From: Apostichopus japonicus
Lineage: Eukaryota > Echinodermata > Holothuroidea > Aspidochirotida > Stichopodidae
Assembly (NCBI RefSeq): GCF_037975245.1
Contig: NC_092564.1
Coordinates: 24,860,484 to 24,924,483, forward strand
DNA: 64,000 nucleotides
Direction: 5' to 3'
The notes below the pieces were generated by a model. The model made no database searches. It was not told the DNA's origin and saw nothing but the letters and a program-made list of their open reading frames with translations. The position numbers were made by a program, and so were the translations under genes. Positions 39,491-52,449 of this stretch are shown in pieces (position 1 is the stretch's first letter; each line of letters starts with the position of its first letter).

Positions 39491-40860
39491 TTAAAACAAA
39501 AGTATGTTAAGAGAATAGCCTAGATGGGGTTTTTTCATATTTCTCACAAAAATAAAAACCTGCAACGGGTCAATTTCAATGAAACTTTATTTTCAATCTC
39601 TATCTATACAAGTCAACGGAAGCGGTAATTTTTTTATGAAGTAAAACAAATATAAAATGAGAACAAGAATTAAGAAGCATGCCCCAATACGTATAGACAT
39701 CCACGGACTGACATGTGTTTTTCTTTTAATGTTGATACACAATAGTTTGGCATTGATTCCCAACGCTATCGCGTACGTCACTTGGCCACATAACAATATT
39801 CTGATAAGAAGATGAGGAACAGAAAAGTGCAGTAGAAAATTGAATTATTTTCCCCTGTTTTCCAGTAATATCTCTTAAGCTGATTTAATTATACATTTAT
39901 TTGCGAGTTATAGATGGATTTGATACAGGTTCCTTAATGATTAATTCACTTAATGTATTTTGGCCCAGGATGTATCTGATAAGCAGGCTTTTATTGACGC
40001 TTCGAGTAACTTCAAAAAACGACGACGAGAATAAAAGCGACACTTTCTCCTTCATCTTCTTCTTGTTTTAATCTTTTTTTGTACGAAAGTAGATTTTTCT
40101 TTTCAAAAACTATTGTTCATCGATGCGTATACACGTTGTCTATGGGAGAATAATAAACAATACTCCCCTCGTATTTAATTTTTTGATATACAGTTTTCAC
40201 CAGATAACTTCATTTTCAGAAATTTTATGAAGATGAAAAAAAGTTTCGTTAACATCCCTTCAAATGTTTTGAATTAGTGTACGCTCCATTTACTTCACAG
40301 AGAGGTATTACATATTCCCGCTAGAATTTAAGCGAAATAAATATGTTTTTTTTTGTGAAAATTATATACTTGAGATACTCTTGGTATATGCTGTGACTAC
40401 ATTTTATGATCAAATTTTACTGACTTTAAAACAAAGTCGATAGTGGATTGAAACTATGGCAGATTTTGTAAGTGTTTATGAAATTTAATTAAGAGTGTTC
40501 GATAGATATTAAAGCAACTCTTTCGAATCACCGTTTTTTAATCTGGTTGTTTCGAAGTTATCTGACATTAAAATTTCAACGAGAAGATAACTCGTGAATT
40601 TTTATAAATCGTCAAGTTTGGTTTCAAGTAGGGACTTTAAAAAGTCGATTTTATTTAGCATTTTCCAATTTTCCTCTTATAACATGCATGTGATTAATAT
40701 TAACATGAAATATGTCTGGACGACAAAATATTGATATATCGAATACATGCATTTATTAATAACAACTAGCTGAGTAAACTGCAATTTTAATTTGAGTAAG
40801 TTTTGGTAGGTTTGGTAGTAATTCTGACGTAACGACGCAAGGGGGGGGGCAGATTTCATT
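39491..40860. other. Non-coding stretch
   Basis: AT-rich, without supported genes or repeats; a short G run at about 40841-40850. Confidence 0.5.
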
Positions 40861-40932
40861 CGAGTGACGTCATTGTTGGTAGTCGAGTAAAGTGAGAGTT
40901 GAATTAAAAGTGTAATTAAAGTGACTTAGAGT

Positions 40933-41037
40933 TGAGTGACGTCACTGAGTGACGTCACTGAGTGACGTCACTGAGTGACGTCACTGAGTGACGTCACTGA
41001 GTGACGTCACTGAGTGACGTCACTGAGTGACGTCACT
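40933..41037. promoter_or_regulatory. 13-bp array of perfect CRE palindromes, 8 copies
   Basis: The unit TGAGTGACGTCAC contains the full TGACGTCA CREB/ATF site. Sites start near 40937, 40950, 40963, 40976, 40989, 41002, 41015 and 41028, with one further separate site at 40865. Whether it is regulatory or just a microsatellite is unknown. No supported gene lies within 10 kb. Confidence 0.9.
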
Positions 41038-41040
41038 GGA

Positions 41041-41818
41041 ATCGAGTGTTTAGTCGAAAACTGTGAAGTGGGGTGCAGGTGTTGGGTGAAACGAGCGGAG
41101 TTTATAATAGTAGTGTGTTTCGGGTGAGTCAATCATGAATGTATAGAATAGAATAGATTGGAGTAGAAAAGAATGAACTCTGATGGTGTCGAATTCATTC
41201 AAACAAGTATATATATCACGGAATGGATGGGACGTGGATAGAGTGAAGCGGAATGGAGATAGAACTTGATGATAATCGGTCGAGTAGAAATTAGATCTTA
41301 TAAGGTGTAAGAAAAATTCCATCAAAACTGTGCATCCTTTTTTTCTTTTTTTCTCTAGATGCTTAGATTTGATGAGGTGATTATTAAATGGGGGTAAAAT
41401 GGTCCTCTATGATAAGGGTTAACTATTTCATGAATATTTAAGAGTTTCTATTAATCAATAGAGAAGGACTCCTTAATCACTTCTGAAAACAAAACGTAAA
41501 GCATCCAATAGTCACGAAATCAGTATTCCTGGGGGCAGACGGAACTATAAAGCCATCTAGGTGACCTTGAATGTGAGGAGAGCGTAGGGTCGATGCATGG
41601 CCAAGCCTTTGAATAAATAGGATTATTTATCATTAACAGTATATGCATAATTCATCTTCAGATGATTGTCATAGCAAGGTGATTTTGTACCCCATCAGGA
41701 GACTGTCGGGATGATAATCCTTCTCTCTTGAGGTAATTGTCGGGGGTTCAAAGGGGGACAAAGTTCACATTAGCAGGTGACACTGGCCAATGTATATGTT
41801 ATTTTGTTGTACATGTCA
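41041..41818. other. Non-coding stretch
   Basis: GAATAGAATAGATTGGAGTA-like imperfect purine-rich sequence from 41140 to 41240, otherwise nothing. Confidence 0.5.
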
Positions 41819-42262
41819 AAGCAATGGAATAGAAATGAAACGAAACGAAAAAATTCTAAAGAACTGGAATGGAATGAAATGTAATAAAACAATAGGAAAC
41901 GAAATGGAATGTAATGAAACGAATGAAACAAAACAAAATATAATGAAACGAAACGATAGGAAACGAAATGAAATATAATGAAACGAATGAAACAAAACAA
42001 TATATAAGGACACGAAGGAACAAAAGTAACGAAACGAAATGAAGCGATAGGAAACGAAATGTAATGTAGGCTAATGAATGAAACAAAACAATATATAAGG
42101 AAACTAAACGAAATGAAGCGATAGGAAACGAAATGGAATGTAATTTGCGAAACGATAGGGGGGGGGGGGGAATGGTGTGTAATAAAACGGAAACGAAACG
42201 ATAGGAAACGAACGAAAAGAAACGAAATTAAATGTAATGTAATGAAAGGAAGGAAAGGAAAT
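41819..42262. repeat. Purine-rich GAAACGAAATG repeat
   Basis: Nearly all A/G on the + strand with modules AGGAAACGAAATG, GTAATGAAACGAATGAAAC and AAACAATATATAAGGA recurring in blocks of 60-95 bp. There is a G run at 42160-42169. It explains the long Phe/Ser-rich frames on the other strand. Confidence 0.88.
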
Positions 42263-43453
42263 ATATTCACGCATACATACTTGCGTTTAAAACTTTTCGA
42301 TAACAAGTTTGCCAACTTTAAGGATTTTGCAGGCGATCAGAGGAGCCATTTGTGACCAAGATTTGTCGCTGTGAATTCTACTTCTTATGGCAGCTCGCAT
42401 ACTTCATTTGTGTTTTTTTTCTGACTTATAAACTGTATGACAGTGTTATGACGTCATTGCTTGACTTCAATGGAGTTTATGAGCCGTAATTACTTTACAG
42501 ATAAATTCCAATGCTATTAATAAAGTGGATTAAACATAACGACGAGGGACACTTCATGTATAGAAAGTTCATTTAAAGAGAGGTTCCCAATGCAGTGATG
42601 AAATCTTTAATGTATTTGTATCAATGCTTGTTGATACGAACATATACTTGGTACAGTCTTTTTCAAATATCTCAGCACAATAAGTGCGCGGCACGTGAAT
42701 AGTTAAAAGAACAGTATTTTCAAGATCTTTAATTTCAATAGATTTCTCATCGAACTGTCTATACATTTGGGAACGATTAATATATTTAATTGAGAATTGA
42801 GGAAAGAATTGTAACCACATAAATTGATAAGTAAGAGTATTAAGGCAATAAGGAGGGGGTATTCAATTACGTGTGACTATTATACTTGCCTTGCTCAGTG
42901 ACGTTATAACCAATAACACACGAGAGGACGGGGGAAGGGGAAAGGGAGGGGAAAAGGGAGGGGAGGGTGAAAGTCAAGGATAATAAAAAGGATTGGGTGG
43001 GGCCCCTGAGACCCGAGGAGCCGAATTTAATGAGCAAGTGGTCTGCAGGTCCTCCCTTCGGATTTTTTACGCATGGCTTAACTTAATTTAAGTTATTTTG
43101 AAGAGTGTTGAGTTAATTGCGTGATTTGCCCCTCAAATGAAAGTCACATTTTCTAATTTTCCCATGAAGTTTGTAACCCCCCCCCCCCCTTCTCTCTCTC
43201 CCCATATTCCCATTCCACTCCTGTCTGGATTTTTGCATAAAATATAAGACTTTATATATTATAACTAGATCAATAAATTAAGGTATAATCCAAAAACTCC
43301 GGCAAACTAATGGAAAGCCTTAATTCTTACTGTATAATGTCACGAACGGTGACATTGGGGAATTCCCTTAGAAATATCTTAGGATCATCGGCACGGTAGT
43401 GACGTCAGATGTTGGCGCCGCCCGACGGACTCATTACCTCATTCATATATATA
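42263..43453. other. Non-coding stretch
   Basis: A G/A-rich segment (42925-42970) and a C run at 43177-43190. No gene supported. Confidence 0.5.
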
Positions 43454-43467
43454 AGGGCGTACTATAC

Positions 43468-43501
<34 letters not shown>

Positions 43502-43612
43502 TGAATCTGACTATTTACATAGTATTACTGAAAAAAGTGGTAATTCTGTGTAAATTGTCAGATTCATAGCACCACATTCATGCAATCATAACACTTGGGT
43601 ATAGTACGCCCT
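43454..43612. mobile_element. 159-bp MITE-like hairpin with (TA)n
   Basis: Perfect 17-bp terminal inverted repeats, AGGGCGTACTATACCCA at 43454-43470 and its complement at 43596-43612. They enclose a (TA)n tract and an inner inverted pair TGAATCTGAC / GTCAGATTCA. Confidence 0.85.
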
Positions 43613-43664
43613 CGTTGACAGTTACACAAAGCCAGTTCATACGCATTCACACACCAGTAGAATC

Positions 43665-43736
43665 ACTGTGGTCGAGTGGTACGGACTTCGGTCTGAGCAT
43701 GACAAAAGTTCCGGGGTCTATTCCTACCGGTTGTAA
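43665..43736 (+). repeat. tRNA-like sequence, probably a SINE head
   Basis: TGTGGTCGAGTGGTACGGAC resembles an A box with D arm, and CCGGGGTCTATTCCTACCGG a B box with T arm. The acceptor stem does not close, so a functional tRNA gene is unlikely. Confidence 0.5.
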
Positions 43737-43859
43737 TACATAACATCATTTTGAATCCTAGCACCCTCCGTTTGACCAAAACTTCTCAAAGGACAGGGGC
43801 CGACCAAACTTCGCTGGAGGCCAATTTCTGAGAATCCCTGCTGTAGTCTTTACCTTATG

Positions 43860-43965
43860 CTCAGTATTTATCTAAAATTATGTAATTGTTATGTAATTAT
43901 GTTATGTGATTATGTTATGTAAAGTTATGTAATTTATCTAAAGTTATGTAAAGTTGGGTAATTGC
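43860..43965. repeat. TTATGTAA-type degenerate repeat
   Basis: Seven or more copies of (A/G)TTATGTAA with AATTG/AAG spacers. Confidence 0.7.
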
Positions 43966-45404
43966 TGTCCTTAATAAAGTTCTCTGTCCATTCATGTTAT
44001 AGCTCTTTACTGATATTTTACATTTAAATATGGATTCATCATAAAAAACGTCTTTCTTCACTCATCCAATTTTACAGTTTTTGACATTTTCAAGCAATTA
44101 GTTTAAATTAGTTCAATTTAGTATAATTTTGTTAGATAACTTTGATTTAACAAATGATGTTGTTTCTTTACTCGTATCACCTCATATTTATAAATTGCAA
44201 ACAAACAATAAGCATTAATTTTGTAAGTCCTTTTCCTAGCCTTTGTTGTAGCTCAGGGGTGGGGGATATCGTTCTTGTTGTGGGGGGGGGGGCTGCCGCC
44301 TTTTGAAACTATGTACCACAGTGCAAAGTTAACAACACTCAAACGTTGTAGTGCATGTAATAGAGATGAAACGATGATATTTTTTTTCCGTTAGTAGATT
44401 CAGACGGAATTTTCAATATCTTTGTAAAAAATCCAAATTTATTTCGAAGTCATTACCCTGCAGTTCTGAAATCTATAGCATACATAGTCAGATTTGTCTT
44501 GTAAATGTCATTACTATACTATTATATAAGTCAATGGTAAAATTTTGACTCCGGTTCAGAGAATTTGTTTCAGGTGAAAATGGTTAATTTGACAGCTACG
44601 ATGTATAGCGTATGTATTAAAATCATTCCAGAATGTTAACGCCTTTTTGCATTTGCCATTTAGGGAAACGTTTGCAAATATTATCACCTTACTAATGTAC
44701 TCAAAATGCCAAATTAGTTTGACAAATGTCTCGCACCAAAAAGTTAAAAATAAGAAGAAAATACTAGTTTTATATATTCTGTAATAATGAAAAGTCAATA
44801 TTTTGACATATTTCGGTTTAAATGTCTTTCTCTTAGATTCCGTGAAGTTATATGAGCAATACATGGGAAAGTATGGCTCATTTTGTCATAAATACAAATT
44901 ATAGAGAAGAAATTGGGTTGTGTAATCCACAAGACCGCACAATAAAACACCTCAAGAAAGGTATCGAAATCACTAGAAAGCTTGTAGCTAAATAAAGTAC
45001 AATATAAACACAACGTTATGTTTCGAGCTAATAATTATTAAACTAATGTATAGTCTCAATATGCTGCAGAATATACACCATTCTTTACTTATTAATTTTT
45101 TTGAGGGGTGGGGGTGGGGGAGGTCTCCAAAGCCTCCTAGATAGGGGTCGGTTCCAACGACCTCAGGTCCACAACCCTCCTTTATAAATATCCTTGAGTC
45201 GCATCTGGTCCTTCCATAATTTATACTCCTACCTGTATTGGTCAAACGAAGAAATTTCTCCCTCACCTTTCAAATCCTGCACACGCCCTCTCGCCTCAAT
45301 CCCCCCTCTCCACCCTCTATCTCCACCCCCCTCTCTCTCCCTCTCTCTTTTCCTCTTCATCACAAAACATGACCTTACATTAATGTATGTTTTCAAATAA
45401 TATA
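43966..45404. other. Non-coding stretch
   Basis: AT-rich with a G run at 44281-44292 and CT-rich sequence at 45296-45360. No gene supported. Confidence 0.5.
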
Positions 45405-45607
<203 letters not shown>

Positions 45608-46789
45608 ACACGACTCGGTCCTTCATAATAGATATGACCCTCCCAAGACAACACAAGACCCTTCAAATCTATCAGGTTAAATGGACAACATGTTCTTGTT
45701 CGAAGTCTCATCCATCTTATAGCTTACATTTATATTTAGGCTAATCTCTTTTACTTTACTCAACACGTGCTGTGATCGTCAAAACGTGATATTATGTGAA
45801 AAACTTTCAAGAGACGAGTGAGATTTGGCCAAAGGCTACGTAAGAGACATTTGATTATCCAATAAAGAATGTTGTTTGGATGATGTACCTTTGACATTTG
45901 CTATGTTTTCAAGTGACCATCCATAATTTGTCTGCCAACAGGCCATGGGGGAGATGCATTAAGGGGGAGAATAGATATGAAGCAAATGCAGTGTAATTAT
46001 ATCAAATTATCTACGACTTGACCCAAACTTCACAAGTACATCAGAAAGAGTAGAAAGTTATCAATTTTTGGGGGGATTTTCACGCTACATATCAGACAAC
46101 TTTGTCGACTCACTTTCCAGAGGACTTCCTGAGGCCTATATTCATTATGAACCTTTTTTTTTTTATTCAAAACCTAAGGAAGCACCAATTTATCTTCAAT
46201 TCAATGGAGCATTAACGTAGTAATTTCAACCTTCTCATGCAGCCTTTTCTTTAGTCGTGTTACTTTTCTCTATTTTTCACTTGACTGCGAAGCCAGACAT
46301 TTTGTGTCAAATACCACTTATACGTGAGCTGAGGGCCGACGGCAGGAAAAATAAATAAAATATTTGGGCTTTTTTCTTCGTCTTCGGCTTCTGCCTGAGA
46401 TCATTGAGCAATTCTCATTTAAATCAAATATAAGATCAACCAAAGCTAAATGGGAGTTACGTTTTCTTGTTCAATAATGGTTGCAAGGTTTCTTGTTGCA
46501 AGGTAGAAACCATTCGTTCATAGATATCAGAGATGAGTAGGTAGATGTATAATCTTTTGTCATCTGTGACACTCTATAAGGGCATCTCATATAACATGAC
46601 GGTGTGTACATCTGATAACCGATATAATGTGTTATGTCATGCCGAATTGTGACGAAAAAGCGATAAATTCATTATCATTATACAAGGTGATATTCAAGCA
46701 GTAGACTATCACAGGAAAATATCCAATATGATGAAAACAAGGGAAAACTGTTTTGAGGTTATTTGATATGACAGAATTTACAACACCCC
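45608..46789. other. Non-coding stretch
   Basis: No supported features. Confidence 0.5.
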
Positions 46790-46794
46790 CCCCC

Positions 46795-46946
<152 letters not shown>

Positions 46947-49089
46947 TCCAAAATAGCTTGTCCGCGTGTAATAGAGCATGATGTACTAGTGTATGTTTTT
47001 TTCATGTTAGTTTTTTCCCCTTCTTTTAAATGCCAAAGGTCCGTTCTTTCATCCCTGTGCACGCCTTTACTAAATGTGTTAACACCTAAGGGGCAGCTTT
47101 CAAATTCCCTACTAATGACAACATCGACTTAAATTGTCCTCTAAACTCTTCCTTTTATTCCTCTTAACGGCAAATGCTATTTGAATTTTCTTCCTTTTTA
47201 TCCTCTCTAAAGTCTTTGGCTAAAATCAGAAAGAGGAACATCTCTAAACATAAAAGGTAATTCATAACATGTAATCCTTGTTTGTAAGGCTTACATACAG
47301 TTTTCTTGCTCATTTCTCGTTATGACATGCTCCCACACTGAAACCCCCAAAGGGCACGCGAAGTCAATATTTCTGTATATTTATTTATATTTATTTTTTG
47401 ATATCTATATATTTTTCTTCACTTCCTTTGGAGTACGCACATGGCGCCTGTTTTTCTTTTCTTGAGTTAAACATATATCTATGTATTTATGTAGTTGAGT
47501 TGTACTAATTAAGGAACCCTGCATGTTCTTATGGCGTATTGTCACCAGATATGCTAGAAAGTCATAAAATGGTCACTCAATTCAACACGTGTTTTTACTG
47601 ACACACTTAAATAATATTCCCTAAATTACTCAATTAATGATGTAAACAGTTAACATAGTCAATTGACTGATGATTTAAAACGTCTAGGAAACGAACCTAA
47701 ACAATCTTAGTCTGCTTAAGCTTTGAGGCCAACCTGACGGATGACCTAGAAAGTACATTATTCATACTTTATTTTACATATTTATACATTATTTATACAT
47801 TATTTATACTATATTGATACTATATTGATACTATAGATAGAAAGGGTTTTATCCACCTCAACTTCATATTCAATTATTGGAACTTTTCCAAAACCGTTGC
47901 ATTCTACTTAGCAAGCCTAATAGTATTTTGTCATATTAAATGTGTCACGCAAAAGCGCCCCATAAATTGGCCCTCGTTTTCACTCAGATCAAAATCTATG
48001 CAGTGTTTACCTAAGATGGTTAGAACTATACACGGGCGCATTTATGCCCCATTGCATAGAATGAATAACGCCAGCTGAGTATAAAGTTATATAAAGGATA
48101 TTGGTTACACTCGTGACGTCATAACCATCTATGGAGGGCGAAATGTGACACGCAGGTATATATGATGTCTTAGGCGGTATATACTCTCTTAGGAAACGAA
48201 CATGGTTTCGTTTGGCATAGAAACGAATACGGTTACCCCGATCGCTATGACAGCCGATCCCTCCCCAGAGTTTGCAGTTTTCATGTTACTTTGGTGTTTC
48301 CGGTTATGCTTCGTGGCAAATATATAGATCAAACATGTAGGTTCAATAGAAGGACCTCAGTAATAAATACTTTGTGCAATTAAAAAAAAAGTAACATAGG
48401 GAATGTTAGACCCTTAATTAGTTGACCTAGTTCCTAGTGGTGAATTTTGGTGAATCGTTCCAATATATACAATAGAATGGCACCTAACAGAGATGACGTA
48501 AATGGTCTCTCTCCTATACCCCCACCGGGGCCCATCTCCCGACAGGCTTCAAGCTGCTTACGGTGTAAGAATCTGAGTTTTTAACGCTCATCAAATTTGG
48601 TGACGACAGGCAACAACTGCCCCCCCCCCCCACCCACGCCTCAACTGCCCAACCAAAAGGCTATGTGCTATGAAATTCCTCCTCGGTCTGAGATACATTA
48701 TAGTTTCGATGTTTATTCATCGTCAAAGTATTCTCTTACACGTGGACTTGCACGGAATTGATACCAATCAATCCTCGTTGAAGTGTCATCATGTGAATTT
48801 TCAGAGAATGGACATGTACTCCACTTTGAGTAGGTGTCATTCATGTGTTACTTTAAGGAATGGTTATCTATTCATCGTGGAAGTGTAATCACTCACACGT
48901 ACAATCAAAGAATATAAAAAATATAATTCATTCATTGCGAGTGATATCGTTCAGTGATTGAATATTCAGTGCCGTCGGATAAGTTCAATCCATTATCCAC
49001 ATGCCAGCAAGCAAATATCGATAATAAATGTGTTTTTGGTTTCTTGTGAAGAATAAATGTGAAGTGCATGAATGCATTCTTCCCAGTCA
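46947..49089. other. Non-coding stretch
   Basis: Contains one copy of the 30-bp dispersed motif at 47547-47575, a short TTTATACATTA repeat at 47776-47835 and a C run at 48619-48632. No gene supported. Confidence 0.5.
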
Positions 49090-49290
49090 GTCAGTTGGGA
49101 CAATATCCTAATGCTCATAACACTCAATACTGTTCTCCCATATCATGCTTCACAGCACTCTTACTAGCAGTATAAATAGTTTCCACCTTTTAACTGATAG
49201 AAACCTGATATTCATACTACTCATACTGTCACTACGAGTGAATTGAATACGTGACTTGAAAGAACAGTATGATTGTTCGACCTCGGGTAT
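49090..49290 (+). repeat. Dispersed repeat, copy 1 of 2
   Basis: Shares CAGTTGGGACAAT.TCCT.ATGCT, ATGATTC/ATGCTTCA.AGCACT and TGATATTCATACT with 54966-55150, in the same orientation and order. The family is unknown and it has no coding capacity. Confidence 0.65.
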
Positions 49291-50160
49291 TCTTTTGTTC
49301 ATGGAAATAGCATGTTCTTTCGGGTGTATCTTTACAATAATAAGTGACACTTAAATATATATGAAAAGATGACTAATGAATAGAACACCTGGTGTGGACC
49401 GGACATTGAAAATAACATAAGACAATGTTCAAAGGCTACTTACTTCTGTTTGTTTAAAAGAATGAATAGATCGACGTGGGTGGTCAAAGTCAAGTATGAA
49501 AGCACAGGTGTTTTCGTATACTCTATAAACTACTATCAGTGCCACTTTATGTCAGTGGCGTAACGATGAGCCTGAGGGCCCCCCGGCTCTTGGCCCAAAG
49601 GGGCCCCTATCAGGAGGTCCAAGCAAGGGCGTCCGCAGAAATGCGTATAACTGTGATTATAGGGTGATAATTTATCACGGTACACTAACGAACTCTCAAA
49701 TCAAAGATTAATATACCCATCACCTGCGAAATTAAAGGTGTAGTTACGTTACGCCTATGAAACAACACCCTCCATTTTTGAAAACGGACACAAAATGACA
49801 GCACCTGATTGGTCGAGAAGGAGAGATTTATTTCGATAAAGTGGCAATGAACAAATGAAAAAGAGTAAATTGTTCGAAATAAAATTTGAGTCTTCCTAAT
49901 TATTGTTGCATGGCGTCTGTCGAGTTTTCCTCTAATCGAAATTAGTTTACAAATTGTTTAGGGACCGAATATTATACAATGTAGTATATAAGTGCTCACA
50001 GAGTCAAAGCGGAAAACTAATTATATAAGTGAGCCAAAAATAAAGGAGAAAACATTTACATAAAAATTGGTAAAATAATGCAATAAAAGGACACAAAATG
50101 CAAAACACAACATGAAACCGTAAATTTCATACAATTTTTTTTTGCGAAACTAAGTTTATT
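49291..50160. other. Non-coding stretch with a probable repeat fragment
   Basis: CAGTGGCGTAACGATGAGCC...GGGCCCCTATCAGGAGG near 49553-49620 looks like a piece of a dispersed element. No gene supported. Confidence 0.45.
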
Positions 50161-50180
50161 TGAATCATTTTACTTTTTAG

Positions 50181-50245
50181 AAAATGTCATACATTGCCTT
50201 GGACCTCACAGCAGGGGAAGTCGCTAAATTTCACCCTACAGGCCC
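50181..50245 (+). other. Exon-like segment, unassigned
   Basis: A pyrimidine-rich acceptor (CATTTTACTTTTTAG) and a donor (CCC|GTGAGTG) bracket 65 bp that are open from an ATG and read MSYIALDLTAGEVAKFHPTG. I find no partner exon, so this may be chance. Confidence 0.2.
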
Positions 50246-50249
50246 GTGA

Positions 50250-52255
50250 GTGAATACATAGGTCTTAGGAGGGTAATTGCCTTAACTAAGATATAGGTTA
50301 ATATACACTTTATACTTCAACTCTCCCTCTCTGAAATGTTAAAAAGGGAAAACAAAGCCCACCCCCCCCCCTCTCCTAACGTTCACCTCATACTAAACCA
50401 ATCTGTTGAAACCTTATGGTATATTATAATTTTTGTCGTATGCATGTCGCAGCCACATCGATTCTGTTCCACAAAACACTATCTTTTGAAATCACGACAT
50501 TTGCAAAGCCCAGTTTCTTTAGACGCAGAATTTTGCAATTTGATACAGTATTCTGAGGGTTTAACCGAGTTCAAGAATATGGAAATCAATTCGTTCGTAA
50601 AATTTAGCATTGAGCAGAGTTTGCGCAGTACTTGTTCTTTTCTTCAACGTAACTCTTGTATAGTTCCTAGTTATAGTTGCAATTTTCGCGGAGTTGATAT
50701 ATGCTAGAAAAAATGCTAGATGAACATGATATAGGGAATAAAGACGACTGGTCAAGATATGACTACGATATGTTATTGGAAAATAGTGAAATTTGAAGGA
50801 AATTTGACAAACAAATGACGGAGATATAATCTTGTTTACTACTCAGTAAATAGACTTAAGCAGTCAAAGAATACTTTTGTTTAATTTGATAACTTAACCC
50901 ATGCCAGAAGAACATGCAAATGTTATAATGTTAATCAAAAAAATCCATAGAAATATGACCATATTATTTTATTTTTATTCATTATCCCCACATTTTGAAG
51001 GAACATTTACTTCATATTCATTCCCGAATAGCGCCATGAAAAATGTATTTTTTTAACTGTTTGAGTGACCTCCGTACTTTGGGTTCACGCTTTATCGTCA
51101 TACATACTAACGATAACTGTAGAAGGTTGAAACTCTTAACTATCTTTTAATATCGATACCATGGAAGCCAAACGCGTAAGCAATTAAATGATATACATTG
51201 AAGCCCTGTTAGTATATTCCGCCTAACTTATGTATGCTTTGCTTTAGTTCTTATACACCCTAACATAGCCTAACCATATACAATTTTAATATATTAAATG
51301 CCACTGCATACCAACAACTATCAAATACTTTGACGTGAATTGAGTTTGTGAAGATTAATAGAAAAATTTGAATTTTCTCTTTTGCTGCAGGCAGGTAAAA
51401 TTTCACTCACGTGAAAGTAAACTTTCACTAAAACATAACTTTAGACGGAATTTTTTCTCGCCGACCGAACGTAGTGAAAGACACCATAGTATTTATATAT
51501 TGTTTTGTATATATCAATATAACTGCATGCTATTCACCCATCAGTAAGCAAAAATGAGCTTAAAAAAGACTAAAGACTCAACATTTTATCAAGGATAAAA
51601 TGCATTAGCCCGTGAATGAACCAACCTTCAAATATCAGGGAAATTAAATTTCAAATGTCAGGAATGATAATTTTTTAAATAAACCAAAACTATATGAAAT
51701 TGCGCTCAATATTGGTCATAAATATAGCAATGAAAGCATGAATAATATTATTTTCTTTATATTTCATGTAGTTACCGGATATGAAATTGAGCGTAAAATG
51801 ATGGAGCTCTTTAACACTTTTTTTTTTTTTGCAGTTTACTGTCTTTAAAAAGTCACGTGATCTTTCTATGCTTTTTCAATCATACTGAGACATACGTGAG
51901 TATGGAATATATGCCGTCAAGTTGCGCAAATGTCGCGCATACGACAAACAGTGTTCTCTTGTAAAGTTTTGGGTTAAGGTATAAGCCTATACACACATCC
52001 TACCAAAGTGAGGCTGTGTGAATTAGTTCATGGGCTGTCACTTGTTTATATTTTTTCTAGTACTAGATGCATGACGTTAGGACACACAGTCATAAGTCAC
52101 GTCTGTGTCGCATACATATATAAGTTAATACATGGAAATTCTACAAATGTAAAGTTTGTAGTATATCGATGTACTATCCAAGCAAAGGTATGGCAGCTGT
52201 ATGGAAGTTCTTGTATAGTATCTGTCATTGTTCCTAACTATGTGGTTTCAAGGCT
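50250..52255. other. Non-coding stretch downstream of the - strand gene
   Basis: 3' flank of the neuropeptide-like gene. On its strand the AATAAA-type signals nearest below the stop lie far off (TTTATT on the + strand near 50966-50978), so the true 3' end is unclear. Confidence 0.45.
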
Positions 52256-52449
52256 TCAAAATATTTCTTGTTCATCTGCTGCTCCTTGTTGAGTTAATCT
52301 TGTGTACTTCATCAAGAGTGCGTTCCTCAATCTCTCTAAATCGTTGGGTGCGATATATATTTCGTCATCTACCCCTGCGCCGAATGGAACGATCTCGTCG
52401 CTACTGGGGGGATTTCTGCCATATCGGATCATATATCTGATCTTTTGAT
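52256..52449 (-). CDS. Neuropeptide-like gene, peptide and tail exon
   Basis: The acceptor is CTTGTTTTACAG after a run of T on the minus strand. The first two bases complete AAT (Asn26) with the previous exon. The frame then stays open for 63 further codons to TGA at 52258-52256. It encodes the candidate peptide with its repeated Ile-Arg-Tyr (IRY-M-IRY-G-R) and the acidic tail ending DEQEIF. The open stretch starts at an internal Met only 58 codons from the stop, which is why a length filter would miss it. Confidence 0.78.

Noticed and set aside
41770-42315. 181-residue Phe/Ser/Ile-rich frame on the minus strand resembling a membrane protein
   Set aside because: It is the complement of the purine-rich GAAACGAAATG repeat, so the hydrophobicity is a composition artefact.
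43665-43736. A functional tRNA gene
   Set aside because: A- and B-box-like strings are present, but acceptor and anticodon stems do not pair properly. It is listed only as a tRNA-like repeat.
51836-51894. Exon-like 59-bp segment with a poly-T/GCAG acceptor and a GTGAGT donor on the + strand
   Set aside because: One frame is open but there is no partner exon. It lies antisense to and downstream of the neuropeptide-like gene. Poly-T plus AG arises easily in AT-rich DNA.
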